Source of the DNA: Rhizorhapis sp036570425
Lineage (GTDB): Bacteria; Pseudomonadota; Alphaproteobacteria; Sphingomonadales; Sphingomonadaceae
NCBI GenBank assembly: GCA_036570425.1
Contig: DATCYF010000023.1
Location: 248,001-312,000 of the forward strand
Direction: 5' to 3'
DNA: 64,000 bases
This document shows, one piece after another, positions 17,379-26,537 of the stretch. Positions within the stretch are counted from its first letter, which is position 1. Each line of letters begins with the position of its first letter. The notes under the pieces were generated by a model. The model saw nothing but the letters and a program-made list of their open reading frames with translations, searched no databases and had not been told where the DNA came from. A program made the translations under genes and the position numbers.

Positions 17379-17927
17379 TCAGTCAAACGGCGTCCGGTCC
17401 TGCTCCAGAAGAGGCCAGGAAGCATCTTTGGCTGAGATATTGGTGATGGGCAGCGGCCATTCTATGCTGAGGCGGGGATCGGTGCAGCGCACACCGCCCT
17501 CCGCTTCGGGCGTATAGGCCGCCGAAACGAGATAGGTCACTTCGGCATCATCGGATAACGTCTGGAATCCATGAGCAAAGCCTGGCGGCACATAGAGCTG
17601 ATGCCGGTTTTCCGATGTAAGCTCAAATCCCTGATGCTGCAGAAAGGTGGCGGAACTCCGCCGCATATCCACGATCACATCGCGTATCGCGCCCCTTGTG
17701 CAACGAACCAGCTTGGCCTCCGTGTGCGGAGCTCTTTGATAATGCATGCCCCTGACCGTGCCCTTGTCGGCGGAAAGCGAAATATTCTGCTGCACATAGT
17801 CCGTCAACAGGCCACGCTCGCCAAATTCCTCCCGGCACATGGCACGGGCGAACATTCCCCGTTCGTCCCCACGCGGTTCCAGTTCGATCAACCAGGCATC
17901 CCCAAGGCGGGTTTCGTGAAAGATCAT
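17379..17927 (-). CDS. rfbC: dTDP-4-dehydrorhamnose 3,5-epimerase family protein
   Basis: 182-aa cupin-fold nucleotide-sugar epimerase. Recognisable motifs: FHETRLGDAWLIELEPRGDERGMFAR, QQNISLSADKGTVRGMHYQ (catalytic His in the last part), LVRCTRGAIRDVIVDMRRSS, and LYVPPGFAHGFQTL. ATG 17927 follows AAGGAG with a 6-nt gap. No rmlA, rmlB or rmlD is nearby. Because the neighbouring nucleotidyltransferase is a CTP enzyme, the substrate may be a CDP-sugar rather than dTDP-4-keto-6-deoxyglucose (inference). Confidence 0.87.
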   Translation of the reverse strand: MIFHETRLGDAWLIELEPRGDERGMFARAMCREEFGERGLLTDYVQQNISLSADKGTVRGMHYQRAPHTEAKLVRCTRGAIRDVIVDMRRSSATFLQHQGFELTSENRHQLYVPPGFAHGFQTLSDDAEVTYLVSAAYTPEAEGGVRCTDPRLSIEWPLPITNISAKDASWPLLEQDRTPFD

Positions 17928-17937
17928 CCGTATCTCC

Positions 17938-19260
17938 TTACGAGGCCGATGGCTCTGCGAAATAGCTGCGTTGCTCCGCATAGAGCGCATCCGCCAGTCT
18001 GCCGGACGGTAGCGAAACGTCTGCAAAGCTAAGCACCTGATCCTTGGGAACTGAATGGCGCAGGGTCGCCCCAAGGGCGAGGCCCATGGGCAAAAGACCT
18101 TCAGATTCGATGACGTCGTAATTTTCCGCGACGCCATAGGCTTCATGGCCGCCGAACTCTTCGATGGTCTCGCCGGCATTGAGATTTTTCTTGGCGACCG
18201 CGACAACGCCCACGACAGGCGAAGATGCCGGGGCCAGCACGGCATCATCGAACAGTACCGCGCGGGCTATGGAATTTGGCACTTCGAAATGACAGAGGTG
18301 GAAGGGCGCATAGAAGCAATAATAAGGGCCAGCCCCCAGCTTGTAGAGATTGAGGAAGTGCCGTTGCCGTTCATCGTCATGGGTGCCGATAACGAACACA
18401 CCGGGGCCGGGCCTTGCCCCCACGACATAATCGACAAGACCAGTGGGTGCGGCCTCCAGCGCCTCGGTGAAGGCGTGGATCGTTTCCTCTATCGGTATAA
18501 GTGGGGCGCCCGGATCGCCATTGGAGAAGTCAGGGCCGAGCATGCCTCGCTTCGCTACGCGGAAGCCAGTGCCATTGGCCACGACTGACTGCTCAAAGGA
18601 GATTTTCGTCCCGTCTGCGAAGGAGGCAACCATGGCGGACTTCTGGCCCCATTTTTCCGCAAAGCCGCGCTGTGTCGTCGGATTGCGATAGGGATCGTGA
18701 AGTCCCTTTATATTGCCACAAAGCCTGGGCGTGACGCCAAGGCCAGCGACAAACCGGTACAGGTTCATCTGTACGCCCGGCTGGTCGCCATCGGAAAAGC
18801 TGTAGATGACGCCCGCGCGGTCGGCCTTCATCTTCAGGATGGGGCCGAGCGTGCCATCCAGTTCGGCATTCATCTGGACGATATGTTTTCCAGCGCCGAT
18901 GCCGGCCAGCACCACGTTGGCCGCATATTCGATTGAGCCAGTCAGTTCGACCACGACGTCAACACCATCGGCTGTGGCAAGGCCGATTGCGTCCTCGGTA
19001 GCGACGCAACCGCCACTCGCCAGCACGTTCTCAATGGCCGGGCGGCCTTCCACCCGTGACGCTTCAACGCCGACGTCCGCATAGGCGCGAACGGCTGCTT
19101 CCCCACGGCGGTTGGCAACGCCTACGACCCGCATGCCGGGGGTGCTCTTTACAATCTGCCGGACCACGGCTGCCCCCTGGAAGCCTGCTCCGATCACAGC
19201 GACCCTGATGGGACGCCCTTCAGCCTCAAGCCGGGCAAGCGCCTTATCCACGATAATCAT
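17938..19260 (-). CDS. NAD(P)-dependent oxidoreductase with SAF domain (COG4091-like)
   Basis: 440 aa. An N-terminal Rossmann fold (VAVIGAGFQGAAVVRQI, about residues 19-35) and a central homoserine-dehydrogenase-like domain are followed by a C-terminal SAF domain (about 355-430: VVAVAKKNLNAGETIEEFGG, YGVAENYDVIESEGLLPMGL). Proteins of this family are annotated as predicted homoserine dehydrogenases, but true Hom enzymes differ. Members inside polysaccharide loci probably act on a nucleotide sugar. It sits 10 bp upstream of the RfbC-like gene and 4 bp downstream of the cytidylyltransferase gene, so all are in one operon. Confidence 0.8.
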   Translation of the reverse strand: MIIVDKALARLEAEGRPIRVAVIGAGFQGAAVVRQIVKSTPGMRVVGVANRRGEAAVRAYADVGVEASRVEGRPAIENVLASGGCVATEDAIGLATADGVDVVVELTGSIEYAANVVLAGIGAGKHIVQMNAELDGTLGPILKMKADRAGVIYSFSDGDQPGVQMNLYRFVAGLGVTPRLCGNIKGLHDPYRNPTTQRGFAEKWGQKSAMVASFADGTKISFEQSVVANGTGFRVAKRGMLGPDFSNGDPGAPLIPIEETIHAFTEALEAAPTGLVDYVVGARPGPGVFVIGTHDDERQRHFLNLYKLGAGPYYCFYAPFHLCHFEVPNSIARAVLFDDAVLAPASSPVVGVVAVAKKNLNAGETIEEFGGHEAYGVAENYDVIESEGLLPMGLALGATLRHSVPKDQVLSFADVSLPSGRLADALYAEQRSYFAEPSAS

Positions 19261-19264
19261 CGGT

Positions 19265-20038
19265 TCAGTCCCAAATCTTCCAGGGTGGATTGGTGAGCCA
19301 ATGCTCCTCCAGGACCATTCTGTCCCGCAGGGAATCCATGCACTGCCAAAATCCGTGATGACGATGGCTGGCGAGCTTGCCCTTAGCCACCAGCGAACTC
19401 ATGGGGCTCTCCTCCAGCACCGTCTGGTCATTCTCGATCAGATCCAAAATTTCCGGTTCACAGGCAAAGAAGCCGCCATTTATCAGCCCTTCATCGCCCG
19501 GCCCCTTCTCCCGGAAGCTGAGCACGCGGGAGCCGCCCTCTTCCAGCCGAAGGGCACCATAGCGGCCTGGCTGGGTCACGGCCGTGAGCGTGCACCATGC
19601 CCCGGCGTCCCTATGCGTCCGCAGAAGCTCCTGAAGGTTCAAATCGCTCAGGCCATCGCCATAGGTCAGGAAAAACGTATCGTCCTGCAACAGGTGGCGT
19701 GCCCGGCGGAGGCGGCCTCCGGTCATGGAGTCCGTGCCGGTGTCCAGCACTGTCACGCGCCAGTCGTCCGCCAGCGAGTCCGACCATTCCACCGTGCCGG
19801 ATTGCAGGTCGATGGAAAAATCGCAGTGCCTGGCTCGATAATGCAGGAAATAATCGCGGATCAATTCGACTTTGTAGCCGCCAAGGACCACGAAATCCCG
19901 AATGCCCTGATGCGCGTAGAATTTCATGATATGCCACATGATGGGGCGACCGCCGATCTCCACCATTGGCTTGGGCTTGATCGTGGTTTCCTCACTCAGG
20001 CGGGTTCCGAAACCACCGGCGAGCAACGCGACCTTCAT
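19265..20038 (-). CDS. rfbF: Glucose-1-phosphate cytidylyltransferase
   Basis: Forms CDP-glucose from CTP and glucose 1-phosphate, the entry step to CDP-linked deoxysugars. The 257-aa protein shows MKVALLAGGFGTRLSEET and KPKPMVEIGGRPIMWHIMK (nucleotide-binding loops), LTYGDGLSDLN (metal Asp), and INGGFFACEPEI. ATG 20038 overlaps the stop of the upstream epimerase gene as ATGA. A CDP-glucose 4,6-dehydratase (rfbG), the usual partner, is missing from the window. Confidence 0.93.
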   Translation of the reverse strand: MKVALLAGGFGTRLSEETTIKPKPMVEIGGRPIMWHIMKFYAHQGIRDFVVLGGYKVELIRDYFLHYRARHCDFSIDLQSGTVEWSDSLADDWRVTVLDTGTDSMTGGRLRRARHLLQDDTFFLTYGDGLSDLNLQELLRTHRDAGAWCTLTAVTQPGRYGALRLEEGGSRVLSFREKGPGDEGLINGGFFACEPEILDLIENDQTVLEESPMSSLVAKGKLASHRHHGFWQCMDSLRDRMVLEEHWLTNPPWKIWD

Positions 20039-21099
20039 GCCGACACTTTCTCGGAAGAGGGAAGCCAATGAAGCTCATCGCTCAACCGTCCAGCCGCCAT
20101 GTGGCTTTCCAGAACTTTCAGCCTCATCAATGACGAGTTTCTGAAATCGCGATCATTGAAGCCGGTGCGGCTAAGGCCCTGCACCAGTCGATCGATGGAA
20201 TCATCAAGCGACTTGCGCGGCTGATGGTCGGGTGCGAGTTCAGCATAGCGGGAAAAGTCGACACGATAGGACCTGCTGTCGGCGGGGGCAGCCGTGTTGA
20301 TGTCGACCTTTGTTCCGGGGACGGCCGCCGCCACGCGCTCGGCAAGTTCGCGGACCTGATAATTGGCTTCATTCCGCCCGGCATTGACCGTCAGGAAACG
20401 CCCTCCATTGCGGGCAGGGCGAGTGGCGGCCCATTGCATGGCAAGCGCCATATCCTGGACATCAATCAGCGGCCTCCACGGCGTTCCATCGCTTAGCACC
20501 GTGATTTCACCAGTGGAAAGAGCGCAGGCTACAAAGTCGTTCAGCACCAGATCAAGGCGCAGGCGATCCGACATGCCGCAGGCCGTGGCAAAGCGCAGGC
20601 ATGTGATGGTCATGTCAGTCTCGATGGCCGAAAGCCCCTCTTCGGTCCCAATCTTGGAAGCGGCATAGGCCGTCATGGGGTTCAGGGGATCATGCTCCTG
20701 ACGCGCGCCGCCCTTGGCAACGCCATAAACGCTGCAACTGGATGCAAAGATGAAATTGCGGACCCCCGCCTCGGCGGCAAGCTGGCCCAGCCGGATGGAG
20801 GAATCCAGATTGATAGCTTTGGTCACTTTTTCGAAACGATTGCCCATCGGGTCGTTGGAAATGGCCGCCAGGTGGATCACCGCGTCTCTGTTTCGCAGCA
20901 GGCCTGGATCGATCGATCGAATATCGCCGAAATGTTGATGATCCAGATATTGCTCTGGCGAGGCATCTTCAGGCGTCAGGCAGTCGCGGAAGAAGCCGGT
21001 GTCGAACCCGTCAATCGTCGCGTCCGGGTGCCTCTCTCGCAGTAACCGTGCCACTGCTGGACCGACGTAACCCATATTGCCTGTAATCAATATTTTCAT
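20035..21099 (-). CDS. NAD-dependent epimerase/dehydratase (SDR)
   Basis: 354-aa extended short-chain dehydrogenase. Cofactor motif ILITGNMGYVGPAVARLL, then HLAAISNDP, catalytic SSCSVYG, and YAASK (YxxxK). It probably modifies a nucleotide sugar. The sequence lacks the SDKCYE-type motif expected of CDP-glucose 4,6-dehydratase, so the exact reaction is open (4-epimerisation, 4-reduction or dehydration). The start at 21099 lies inside the 3' end of the upstream glycosyltransferase gene (89-bp overlap). Confidence 0.85.
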   Translation of the reverse strand: MKILITGNMGYVGPAVARLLRERHPDATIDGFDTGFFRDCLTPEDASPEQYLDHQHFGDIRSIDPGLLRNRDAVIHLAAISNDPMGNRFEKVTKAINLDSSIRLGQLAAEAGVRNFIFASSCSVYGVAKGGARQEHDPLNPMTAYAASKIGTEEGLSAIETDMTITCLRFATACGMSDRLRLDLVLNDFVACALSTGEITVLSDGTPWRPLIDVQDMALAMQWAATRPARNGGRFLTVNAGRNEANYQVRELAERVAAAVPGTKVDINTAAPADSRSYRVDFSRYAELAPDHQPRKSLDDSIDRLVQGLSRTGFNDRDFRNSSLMRLKVLESHMAAGRLSDELHWLPSSEKVSA

Positions 21100-22144
21100 G
21101 GGGCCCTTTTCCCATCAAAGAATCCTGGTCGGCCGCCCCCGGCTGATGATTATGTTCTGCCATCTGCGAACCTCGCTCTCGCTTGATGGCCTGTTCTAGT
21201 GCGGGCGAGATATAAGCTATGTTATCCCACGCGATGCTGGCGCTGGAACCTGGCACGGGCGGATCGAAGCGGATACCATCGAACAGGCCGCGCCAAAGGA
21301 CCCGAGCCCTGGTCCACTCGCCCTTGAAAAGGCACCGCATGATCTGCTTGCTCAAGCGGAAGAGCAGTTGGAACAGGGCATTACGTGATCGAAAGCGCTT
21401 CACCGTATAGATGCGGTTTCTGATCTTAAAAGCGTGCCATGCGAAGCGATCCGGGTTCGTTTCAGTGAAAAGGCTCAGATTGCCGGGCTGCGCGCGGACG
21501 TGCTGAACTTTGCTATTCCCGCAGAGAAAGCCCGGCTGGGCCTTGGAAATGCGGCGGGTATATTCCGTGTCCTCTCCCCAGATAAACATGTCGGCGATCG
21601 GGAAGCCATTGTCCCTGATGACGTTCCGGCCGATGAGGATCGAGACAAAGGTCGCCTGAGCTGTCGGAACAAGCCCATGTTCCAGGAAGCGCGGCCAATC
21701 TGGATAGTTGAGCACGTTGCGGCCACGGGCAACTCCCGGGGTGTTAGTCAGGTCTCCCGCCGGAGTTCGCGCCGTCGAGACGATATAGGGCGGGTAAACG
21801 GATTGATCCTCAAGGCAGGATCTGGCGTCGAGCAGCTTCTGGAGTGCATTCTGATCCGGAATGACGTCATCGTCCATGGCCCAGATGAAGTCCGCGCCAG
21901 TGGCATAACCAAGCTGGAAACCCAGGCTGAACCCGCCAGACGCACCAGTGTTGTTGTGAAGGCGGCAGACCTGCACGTCCTGATAGCGCGCGTGAGAAAG
22001 TACCTGAGCAGTGCCGTCGATACTCGCATTATCGACCACCACAATGTAATCGCAAGGAACAGATTGCCCGATTACTGCAGAAAGGCAAGTCTGGAGCAAC
22101 TCTTCCCGGTTATATGTTAATATGATGGCGCAAACAGTCGCCAC
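21011..22144 (-). CDS. Glycosyltransferase family 2
   Basis: 377 aa. GT-A fold with CAIILTYNREELL, YIVVVDNASIDGTA, WAMDDDVIPD (the DxD-like metal site) and WGEDTEYTRR, resembling rhamnosyl/galactofuranosyl transferases (COG1216). Cytoplasmic or membrane-associated, adding one sugar to a lipid-linked glycan. It uses GTG at 22144, preceded by AGAGGGG. The last about 29 residues are encoded inside the start of the epimerase gene and look non-family-like, so the native C-terminus may have been changed. Confidence 0.88.
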   Translation of the reverse strand: MATVCAIILTYNREELLQTCLSAVIGQSVPCDYIVVVDNASIDGTAQVLSHARYQDVQVCRLHNNTGASGGFSLGFQLGYATGADFIWAMDDDVIPDQNALQKLLDARSCLEDQSVYPPYIVSTARTPAGDLTNTPGVARGRNVLNYPDWPRFLEHGLVPTAQATFVSILIGRNVIRDNGFPIADMFIWGEDTEYTRRISKAQPGFLCGNSKVQHVRAQPGNLSLFTETNPDRFAWHAFKIRNRIYTVKRFRSRNALFQLLFRLSKQIMRCLFKGEWTRARVLWRGLFDGIRFDPPVPGSSASIAWDNIAYISPALEQAIKRERGSQMAEHNHQPGAADQDSLMGKGPHENIDYRQYGLRRSSSGTVTAREAPGRDD

Positions 22145-22277
22145 ACAGCACCCCTCTTTTCAGAGTCTTATGCAGTTTTTACTAAAGCTAATTTGTCGTG
22201 TTGCGATATATGTCCTTTAACATCTTGTAAACTGCGCTTTTCATTTTATGCTCTTGAGGGTGGCCTTATGCAGATGC
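22145..22277. promoter_or_regulatory. AT-rich divergent promoter region
   Basis: This 133-bp gap separates the minus-strand sugar genes from the plus-strand oxidoreductase and flippase genes. It is noticeably AT-richer than the coding DNA around it (for example TTTTTACTAAAGCTAATTTG and TTTTCATTTTATGC). It must contain promoters for both directions; no specific factor site is recognised. Confidence 0.45.
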
Positions 22278-23405
22278 ATGATGGGAGTTCAACGAGGTGG
22301 AGAAAAGGTTCTGATCGCCGATGCGGTGATAATTGGAGCTGGGGTGATCGGCCTGGCCATTGCCAGAGAACTGGCGAGCTATGGACTTGTTCCGTTCATT
22401 CTGGACAAAACTGACGGCTTTGGAACGGGAACAAGTTCCCGCAGCAGTGAAGTTATCCATGCTGGCATATATTATGAGCCAGGCTCTCTCAAAGCCGTCC
22501 TGTGCCGCGAGGGGCGCGACCGCCTTTATGATTATTGCACGCGCCACTCCGTACCGCACCGTCGGGTCGGCAAGCTCATCTTTGCCAGTGAACATAGTCA
22601 ATTGAGAGAGATAGAACGCATCTGGACCTTGGCGTCGGCCAATGGCGTCCACGATCTGCGCTGGCTTGAGCCAGCCCAAGTTCGCGAGATTGAACCAGCG
22701 CTGGAGTGCGCGGGCGCTCTTTTTTCTCCTTCCACCGGCATCATCGATTCTCATAGCCTGATGGCCGCCTTTTTGGGCGAAGCGGAATCCTGCGGCGCCC
22801 GATTTGTTGCCCGCGCAAATGTTACGGGCCTTAGCAGACAGAAGAGCGGCTGGGGCTTGCATCTCCAGGGGGATGACGAAACCGCAGTCAGAGCGAAACA
22901 TATTATAAATTGCGCGGGACTCCACGCCCATGAAATCGCCGCCGTTACCGAAGATCTGGAAGGCCGGTTCATTCCTTCCATCACTTTCGCGAAAGGCAAT
23001 TATTTTGCCTATGCGGGCAAACATCCCTTTCGGCATCTCATCTATCCAACGCCGGAACCAGGCGGTCTGGGCACCCATCTTACGCTCGACCTTTCTGGCT
23101 CGGCGCGCTTCGGGCCAGATGTGGAATGGATCAGCGCCATCGACTATAATGTCGATGAGGGCCGGCATTCGCGCTTTTTCAAAGCAGCACAAAAGATATG
23201 GCCCGCCATTGAGGCGGAAAAGCTGGTTCCGGCCTATTGTGGCATTCGCCCGAAGATCGCCAGTGAAAGCGGCAATGCTGACTTCATCATCTCTGGACCT
23301 GCCGAACATGGGCTGGAAGGCCTTATCAATCTTTTCGGCATTGAGTCACCGGGGCTTACCGCCAGCCTGGCCATAGCTCGCCGGGTTGGCGAGATGGTCC
23401 GATGA
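22278..23405 (+). CDS. FAD-dependent oxidoreductase (LhgO-like)
   Basis: 375 aa of the DAO/L-2-hydroxyglutarate oxidase family. N-terminal FAD fold ADAVIIGAGVIGLAIARELA, then TSSRSSEVIHAGIYY, which is characteristic of LhgO, HIINCAGLHAHEIA, and the late LINLFGIESPGLTASLAIA. It should oxidise a hydroxy acid or sugar acid with electrons passed to quinone or oxygen. Its position between a glycosyltransferase and a flippase is unusual. The start is uncertain: ATG 22278 or 22281 are plausible and the frame opens at 22248. Confidence 0.85.
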   Translation: MMGVQRGGEKVLIADAVIIGAGVIGLAIARELASYGLVPFILDKTDGFGTGTSSRSSEVIHAGIYYEPGSLKAVLCREGRDRLYDYCTRHSVPHRRVGKLIFASEHSQLREIERIWTLASANGVHDLRWLEPAQVREIEPALECAGALFSPSTGIIDSHSLMAAFLGEAESCGARFVARANVTGLSRQKSGWGLHLQGDDETAVRAKHIINCAGLHAHEIAAVTEDLEGRFIPSITFAKGNYFAYAGKHPFRHLIYPTPEPGGLGTHLTLDLSGSARFGPDVEWISAIDYNVDEGRHSRFFKAAQKIWPAIEAEKLVPAYCGIRPKIASESGNADFIISGPAEHGLEGLINLFGIESPGLTASLAIARRVGEMVR

Positions 23406-23418
23406 AGGGAAAGTCATA

Positions 23419-24882
23419 GTGAGCGCTTCAGGGTCGATGCGGGCCCAAGCCACGATGGGGGCTCTTTCGACCAGCGCCGGGCAGGCCCTGCGGGTCTGCA
23501 TACAGTTTATTTCCGTGGTGGTGTTGTCGAGGCTGCTCGCACCCGAGGTTTTCGGCGCAATGGCGATGATGATGCCGGTCGTCGCGTTTGTGCTGATGTT
23601 CAGCGATCTGGGACTCTCGCAAGCAACCGTGACGGCCCGTGAAATCACACCTCGCCAGATGAGCACGTTATTCTGGGTGAATATGATCCTTGGTGGCGCG
23701 CTGGCGCTGCTGGTGATGTTCAGTTCGCCTTTCGTGGCGCAATTCTATGGCGAACCGGGGCTTGTTTTCCCGCTGATGGCGTTGGGGTTATCCATTCTTC
23801 TTTCGAGCGCCGGAGCGCAGCACAAGGCATTGGCCAATCGGACCCTGCGCTTTCATGTGCTGGTTATTGTAGACATTCTCGCCTTGTTGAGCGGCTTTGC
23901 AACTTCCGTTGCCATCGCGCTGGTCCATTCGACGGTCTGGGCTCTGGTCGCCGGGACCATCGTAACGGCGGCAGTTGGTTGTGCCGGCCTATGGTATATC
24001 TCCGACTGGCGGCCTCATCTTGCCTTAGCGATTGGGGAATCGCGCAGTCTACTGCATTTCGGCCGGGGACTGGCGGGTTTCAATATCCTCAACTTCATCT
24101 CCCGCAATGCCGACAATGTGCTTATCGGGCGGTTCACCAGTGCTACCCAGCTCGGCTATTATGACCGCGCCTATAAACTGCTCCTGTTCCCGCTCAGTCA
24201 GATCAACAATCCGGTCGGACGCGTGCTCATTCCGATATTGTCGAGGCTGGTCGATCAGCCGGAGCGCTATCGACAGGCCTATCTTCGCGCGGTGGGCCAG
24301 CTTCTGCTTTTCACGATTCCCGGCGTCGGTTTCCTCATCACCAATGCCGAACAATTAGTGCCCGCCGTGCTGGGGCCGCAGTGGGTTCCGAGCATTCCCA
24401 TTTTTCTGTGGCTGAGCTTTGCGGCGGTACATCAACCTCTTTCAGCCACGACTGGATGGCTGTTCATAAGCCAGTCGCGTACCGGCGAGTTCGCCCGGTG
24501 GGGAATGGTGGTGGCGGTTACGTCCATTGGCGCGTTTGCAGTTGGCCTGCCCTGGGGCGCGGTGGGAGTCGCCGCAGCCTATGGATTATCGGACCTGTTC
24601 ATCCGGGCGCCGATTATATGGTATTGGGTCGGCCGCAGGGGGCCGGTAGCCACCCGGGACTTCGTTCAGCTTGCCTTGCCGTACGCGACCGCTCTTGCCG
24701 CAATCTTCACTGTTGATGCCCTTTTAGACGAGCGAACCTTGTTCAGCTGGCCCTTCATAGACTTGGGAGCCAGAGGGCTCATCTGCTATGCTGTAGCCTG
24801 GGCGGCCATCTGTTTGTGGCCCCGGGGCCGTGCAGCTTTACGGGACCTTCGCGATACGATGAAAAGCGTTATCAGCCGCTGA
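23419..24882 (+). CDS. Oligosaccharide flippase (Wzx/MOP family)
   Basis: 487-aa polytopic inner-membrane protein with about 12-14 hydrophobic helices, typical of lipid-linked oligosaccharide flippases such as WzxC. Family signs: N-terminal LSTSAGQALRVCIQF and VVVLSRLLAPEVFGAMA, GLSQATVTAREIT, and the central FISRNADNVLIGRF...LGYYDRAYKLL region. GTG 23419 with GAAGGGA 8 nt upstream was chosen over an ATG at 23386 that would overlap the preceding gene. Its presence means the locus exports a lipid-linked glycan by a Wzx-type route. Confidence 0.9.
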   Translation: MSASGSMRAQATMGALSTSAGQALRVCIQFISVVVLSRLLAPEVFGAMAMMMPVVAFVLMFSDLGLSQATVTAREITPRQMSTLFWVNMILGGALALLVMFSSPFVAQFYGEPGLVFPLMALGLSILLSSAGAQHKALANRTLRFHVLVIVDILALLSGFATSVAIALVHSTVWALVAGTIVTAAVGCAGLWYISDWRPHLALAIGESRSLLHFGRGLAGFNILNFISRNADNVLIGRFTSATQLGYYDRAYKLLLFPLSQINNPVGRVLIPILSRLVDQPERYRQAYLRAVGQLLLFTIPGVGFLITNAEQLVPAVLGPQWVPSIPIFLWLSFAAVHQPLSATTGWLFISQSRTGEFARWGMVVAVTSIGAFAVGLPWGAVGVAAAYGLSDLFIRAPIIWYWVGRRGPVATRDFVQLALPYATALAAIFTVDALLDERTLFSWPFIDLGARGLICYAVAWAAICLWPRGRAALRDLRDTMKSVISR

Positions 24883-24939
24883 TCTTATACTCGGCACATT
24901 GCCCGGCCGAACATGAATCACCTTCTGCCGATCCTTGCT

Positions 24940-26532
24940 TCAGTCTTTGGCCATCGCCCGCAGTGTCTCGATACGATCAGCCTCATGCGCAGGCTTGTCG
25001 GTGCGGATGCGATTGATGCGGGGGAAGCGCATGGCGAGCCCGGACTTGTGCCGCTTGCTTTCATGCACTGAATCAAAGGCGACTTCGAAGACCAGGCTCT
25101 TGTCCGTTTCTCGCACAGGCCCGAAGCGATTGATCGTATGACGGCGGACATAGCCGTCCAGCCATTTCAGTTCCTCGTCAGTGAAACCGAAATAGGCCTT
25201 GCCCACCGGCAGCAGATCGGCGCCCTGATCGGGATCGCCGTCCCAGCAGCCGAAGGTGAAGTCGGAATAGAAGGAGGAGCGCTTACCATTCCCGCGCTGC
25301 GCGTACATGAGCACGCAGTCGACCAGCAGCGGGTCGCGCTTCCATTTGTACCAGAGGCCTGTGCGTCGGCCCGGTACATAAGGGCTGTCGCGGCGCTTGA
25401 GCATGACGCCCTCGATCGCATCGTCGCGCGCCCGCTCGCGGATCGCCGCTAGCTCGTCGAGGCTGGTGGCCGGGATCACCGGCGAGATATCGAAGCGCTC
25501 TGGATCGAGCCGGGGCACGAAAGCCTCCAGCATTTCCCGCCGCTGCTCCCAGCTTAATGGCCGGAGATCTTCATCCTCGACAATCAGCAGATCGTAGAGG
25601 CGCACGAACGCCGGATAATCCGTCAGCATCGCCCTCGAGACCGTCTTGCGCCCCAATCGCTGCTGAAGCGCGTTAAAGCTTGCTGCGCCGCCCTCCGCCC
25701 CGCCCTGATGGCTGCCGCGCACCAGCAGTTCGCCGTCCAATACCGCCGGTATATCGACCGCGGCGACGATTTCGGGGAAACTTGCCGAAATATCGTCGCC
25801 CGAGCGCGAATAGAGCCGCGTCTCACCGCCGGCATGGACGATCTGCACGCGGATGCCGTCCCATTTCCACTCGGCGGCATAGTCCGCCATGTCGATCACC
25901 GTCTCATCGAGGGGATGGGCGAGCATGAAGGGCCGAAAAAGTGGCTGGTCGCCAGCGTGCGGCGGCGGGCCGCCTTCCGCTGCCCAGCCGAACAGGGGGC
26001 GATAAGGTGGCGTCTGCCCATGCCAATATTCCTCGACATCGTCGATGCTGACGCTGAAGGCCTGCGCGAAAGCCGCCTTGGCGAGGCGCGACGAAATGCC
26101 GATGCGCATCGCGCCGGTTGCCAGCTTGAGCAGCGCAAAGCGCCCGGCGGCGTCGAGCCGGTCGAGCAGCGCCGCGAGATCGCCCATTGCGCTGAGCCGT
26201 GTCATGTGCGCCAGCGCATCGACCGCTTCCGACACTGTGGGCGGGTCCGTCGCCTCTTCGGGGCCGGGCCAGAGAAGGCTGGCCGTCTCCGCCGTATCGC
26301 CGACATAATCGCGCGAAAGGGTGAACAGGACCGGATCGACGCGCTGCATGAGCAGATTGCGGACGGTCGACCCCTTCACCGCAGGAAAGTCGAGGCCGCC
26401 GGTGAGCGCCGCCAGCGCCCAGCCTCGATCAGGGTCGGGTGTCGTGCGAAGATAATCAGCGATCAGCTTCAACTTGCCGTTGCGGCTGCGCGTATAGATC
26501 AGCGCATCAATGAGGGCGGCGAAGCGCTCCAT
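24940..26532 (-). CDS. ATP-dependent DNA ligase (cisplatin damage response type)
   Basis: 530 aa. N-terminal helical DNA-binding domain (about residues 1-190), then the nucleotidyltransferase domain with motif I AEWKWDGIRVQ (AMP-lysine in KWDG), LDGELLV (motif III region), IEGVMLKRRDS and YKWKRDPLLVDC (motif V), and a C-terminal OB-fold. This is the LigC/LigB class that typically sits with an exonuclease, a ligase-associated helicase (Lhr-like) and a PdeM phosphoesterase. Only the exonuclease is present here. ATG 26532 gives the usual family length. It converges with the flippase gene, 57 bp apart. Confidence 0.93.
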   Translation of the reverse strand: MERFAALIDALIYTRSRNGKLKLIADYLRTTPDPDRGWALAALTGGLDFPAVKGSTVRNLLMQRVDPVLFTLSRDYVGDTAETASLLWPGPEEATDPPTVSEAVDALAHMTRLSAMGDLAALLDRLDAAGRFALLKLATGAMRIGISSRLAKAAFAQAFSVSIDDVEEYWHGQTPPYRPLFGWAAEGGPPPHAGDQPLFRPFMLAHPLDETVIDMADYAAEWKWDGIRVQIVHAGGETRLYSRSGDDISASFPEIVAAVDIPAVLDGELLVRGSHQGGAEGGAASFNALQQRLGRKTVSRAMLTDYPAFVRLYDLLIVEDEDLRPLSWEQRREMLEAFVPRLDPERFDISPVIPATSLDELAAIRERARDDAIEGVMLKRRDSPYVPGRRTGLWYKWKRDPLLVDCVLMYAQRGNGKRSSFYSDFTFGCWDGDPDQGADLLPVGKAYFGFTDEELKWLDGYVRRHTINRFGPVRETDKSLVFEVAFDSVHESKRHKSGLAMRFPRINRIRTDKPAHEADRIETLRAMAKD

Positions 26533-26537
26533 CCTCA

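Noticed and set aside
17379..19260. Complete dTDP-rhamnose (rmlABCD) pathway
   Set aside because: Only an RfbC-like gene is present; the nucleotidyltransferase is the CTP type and no rmlB or rmlD is seen.
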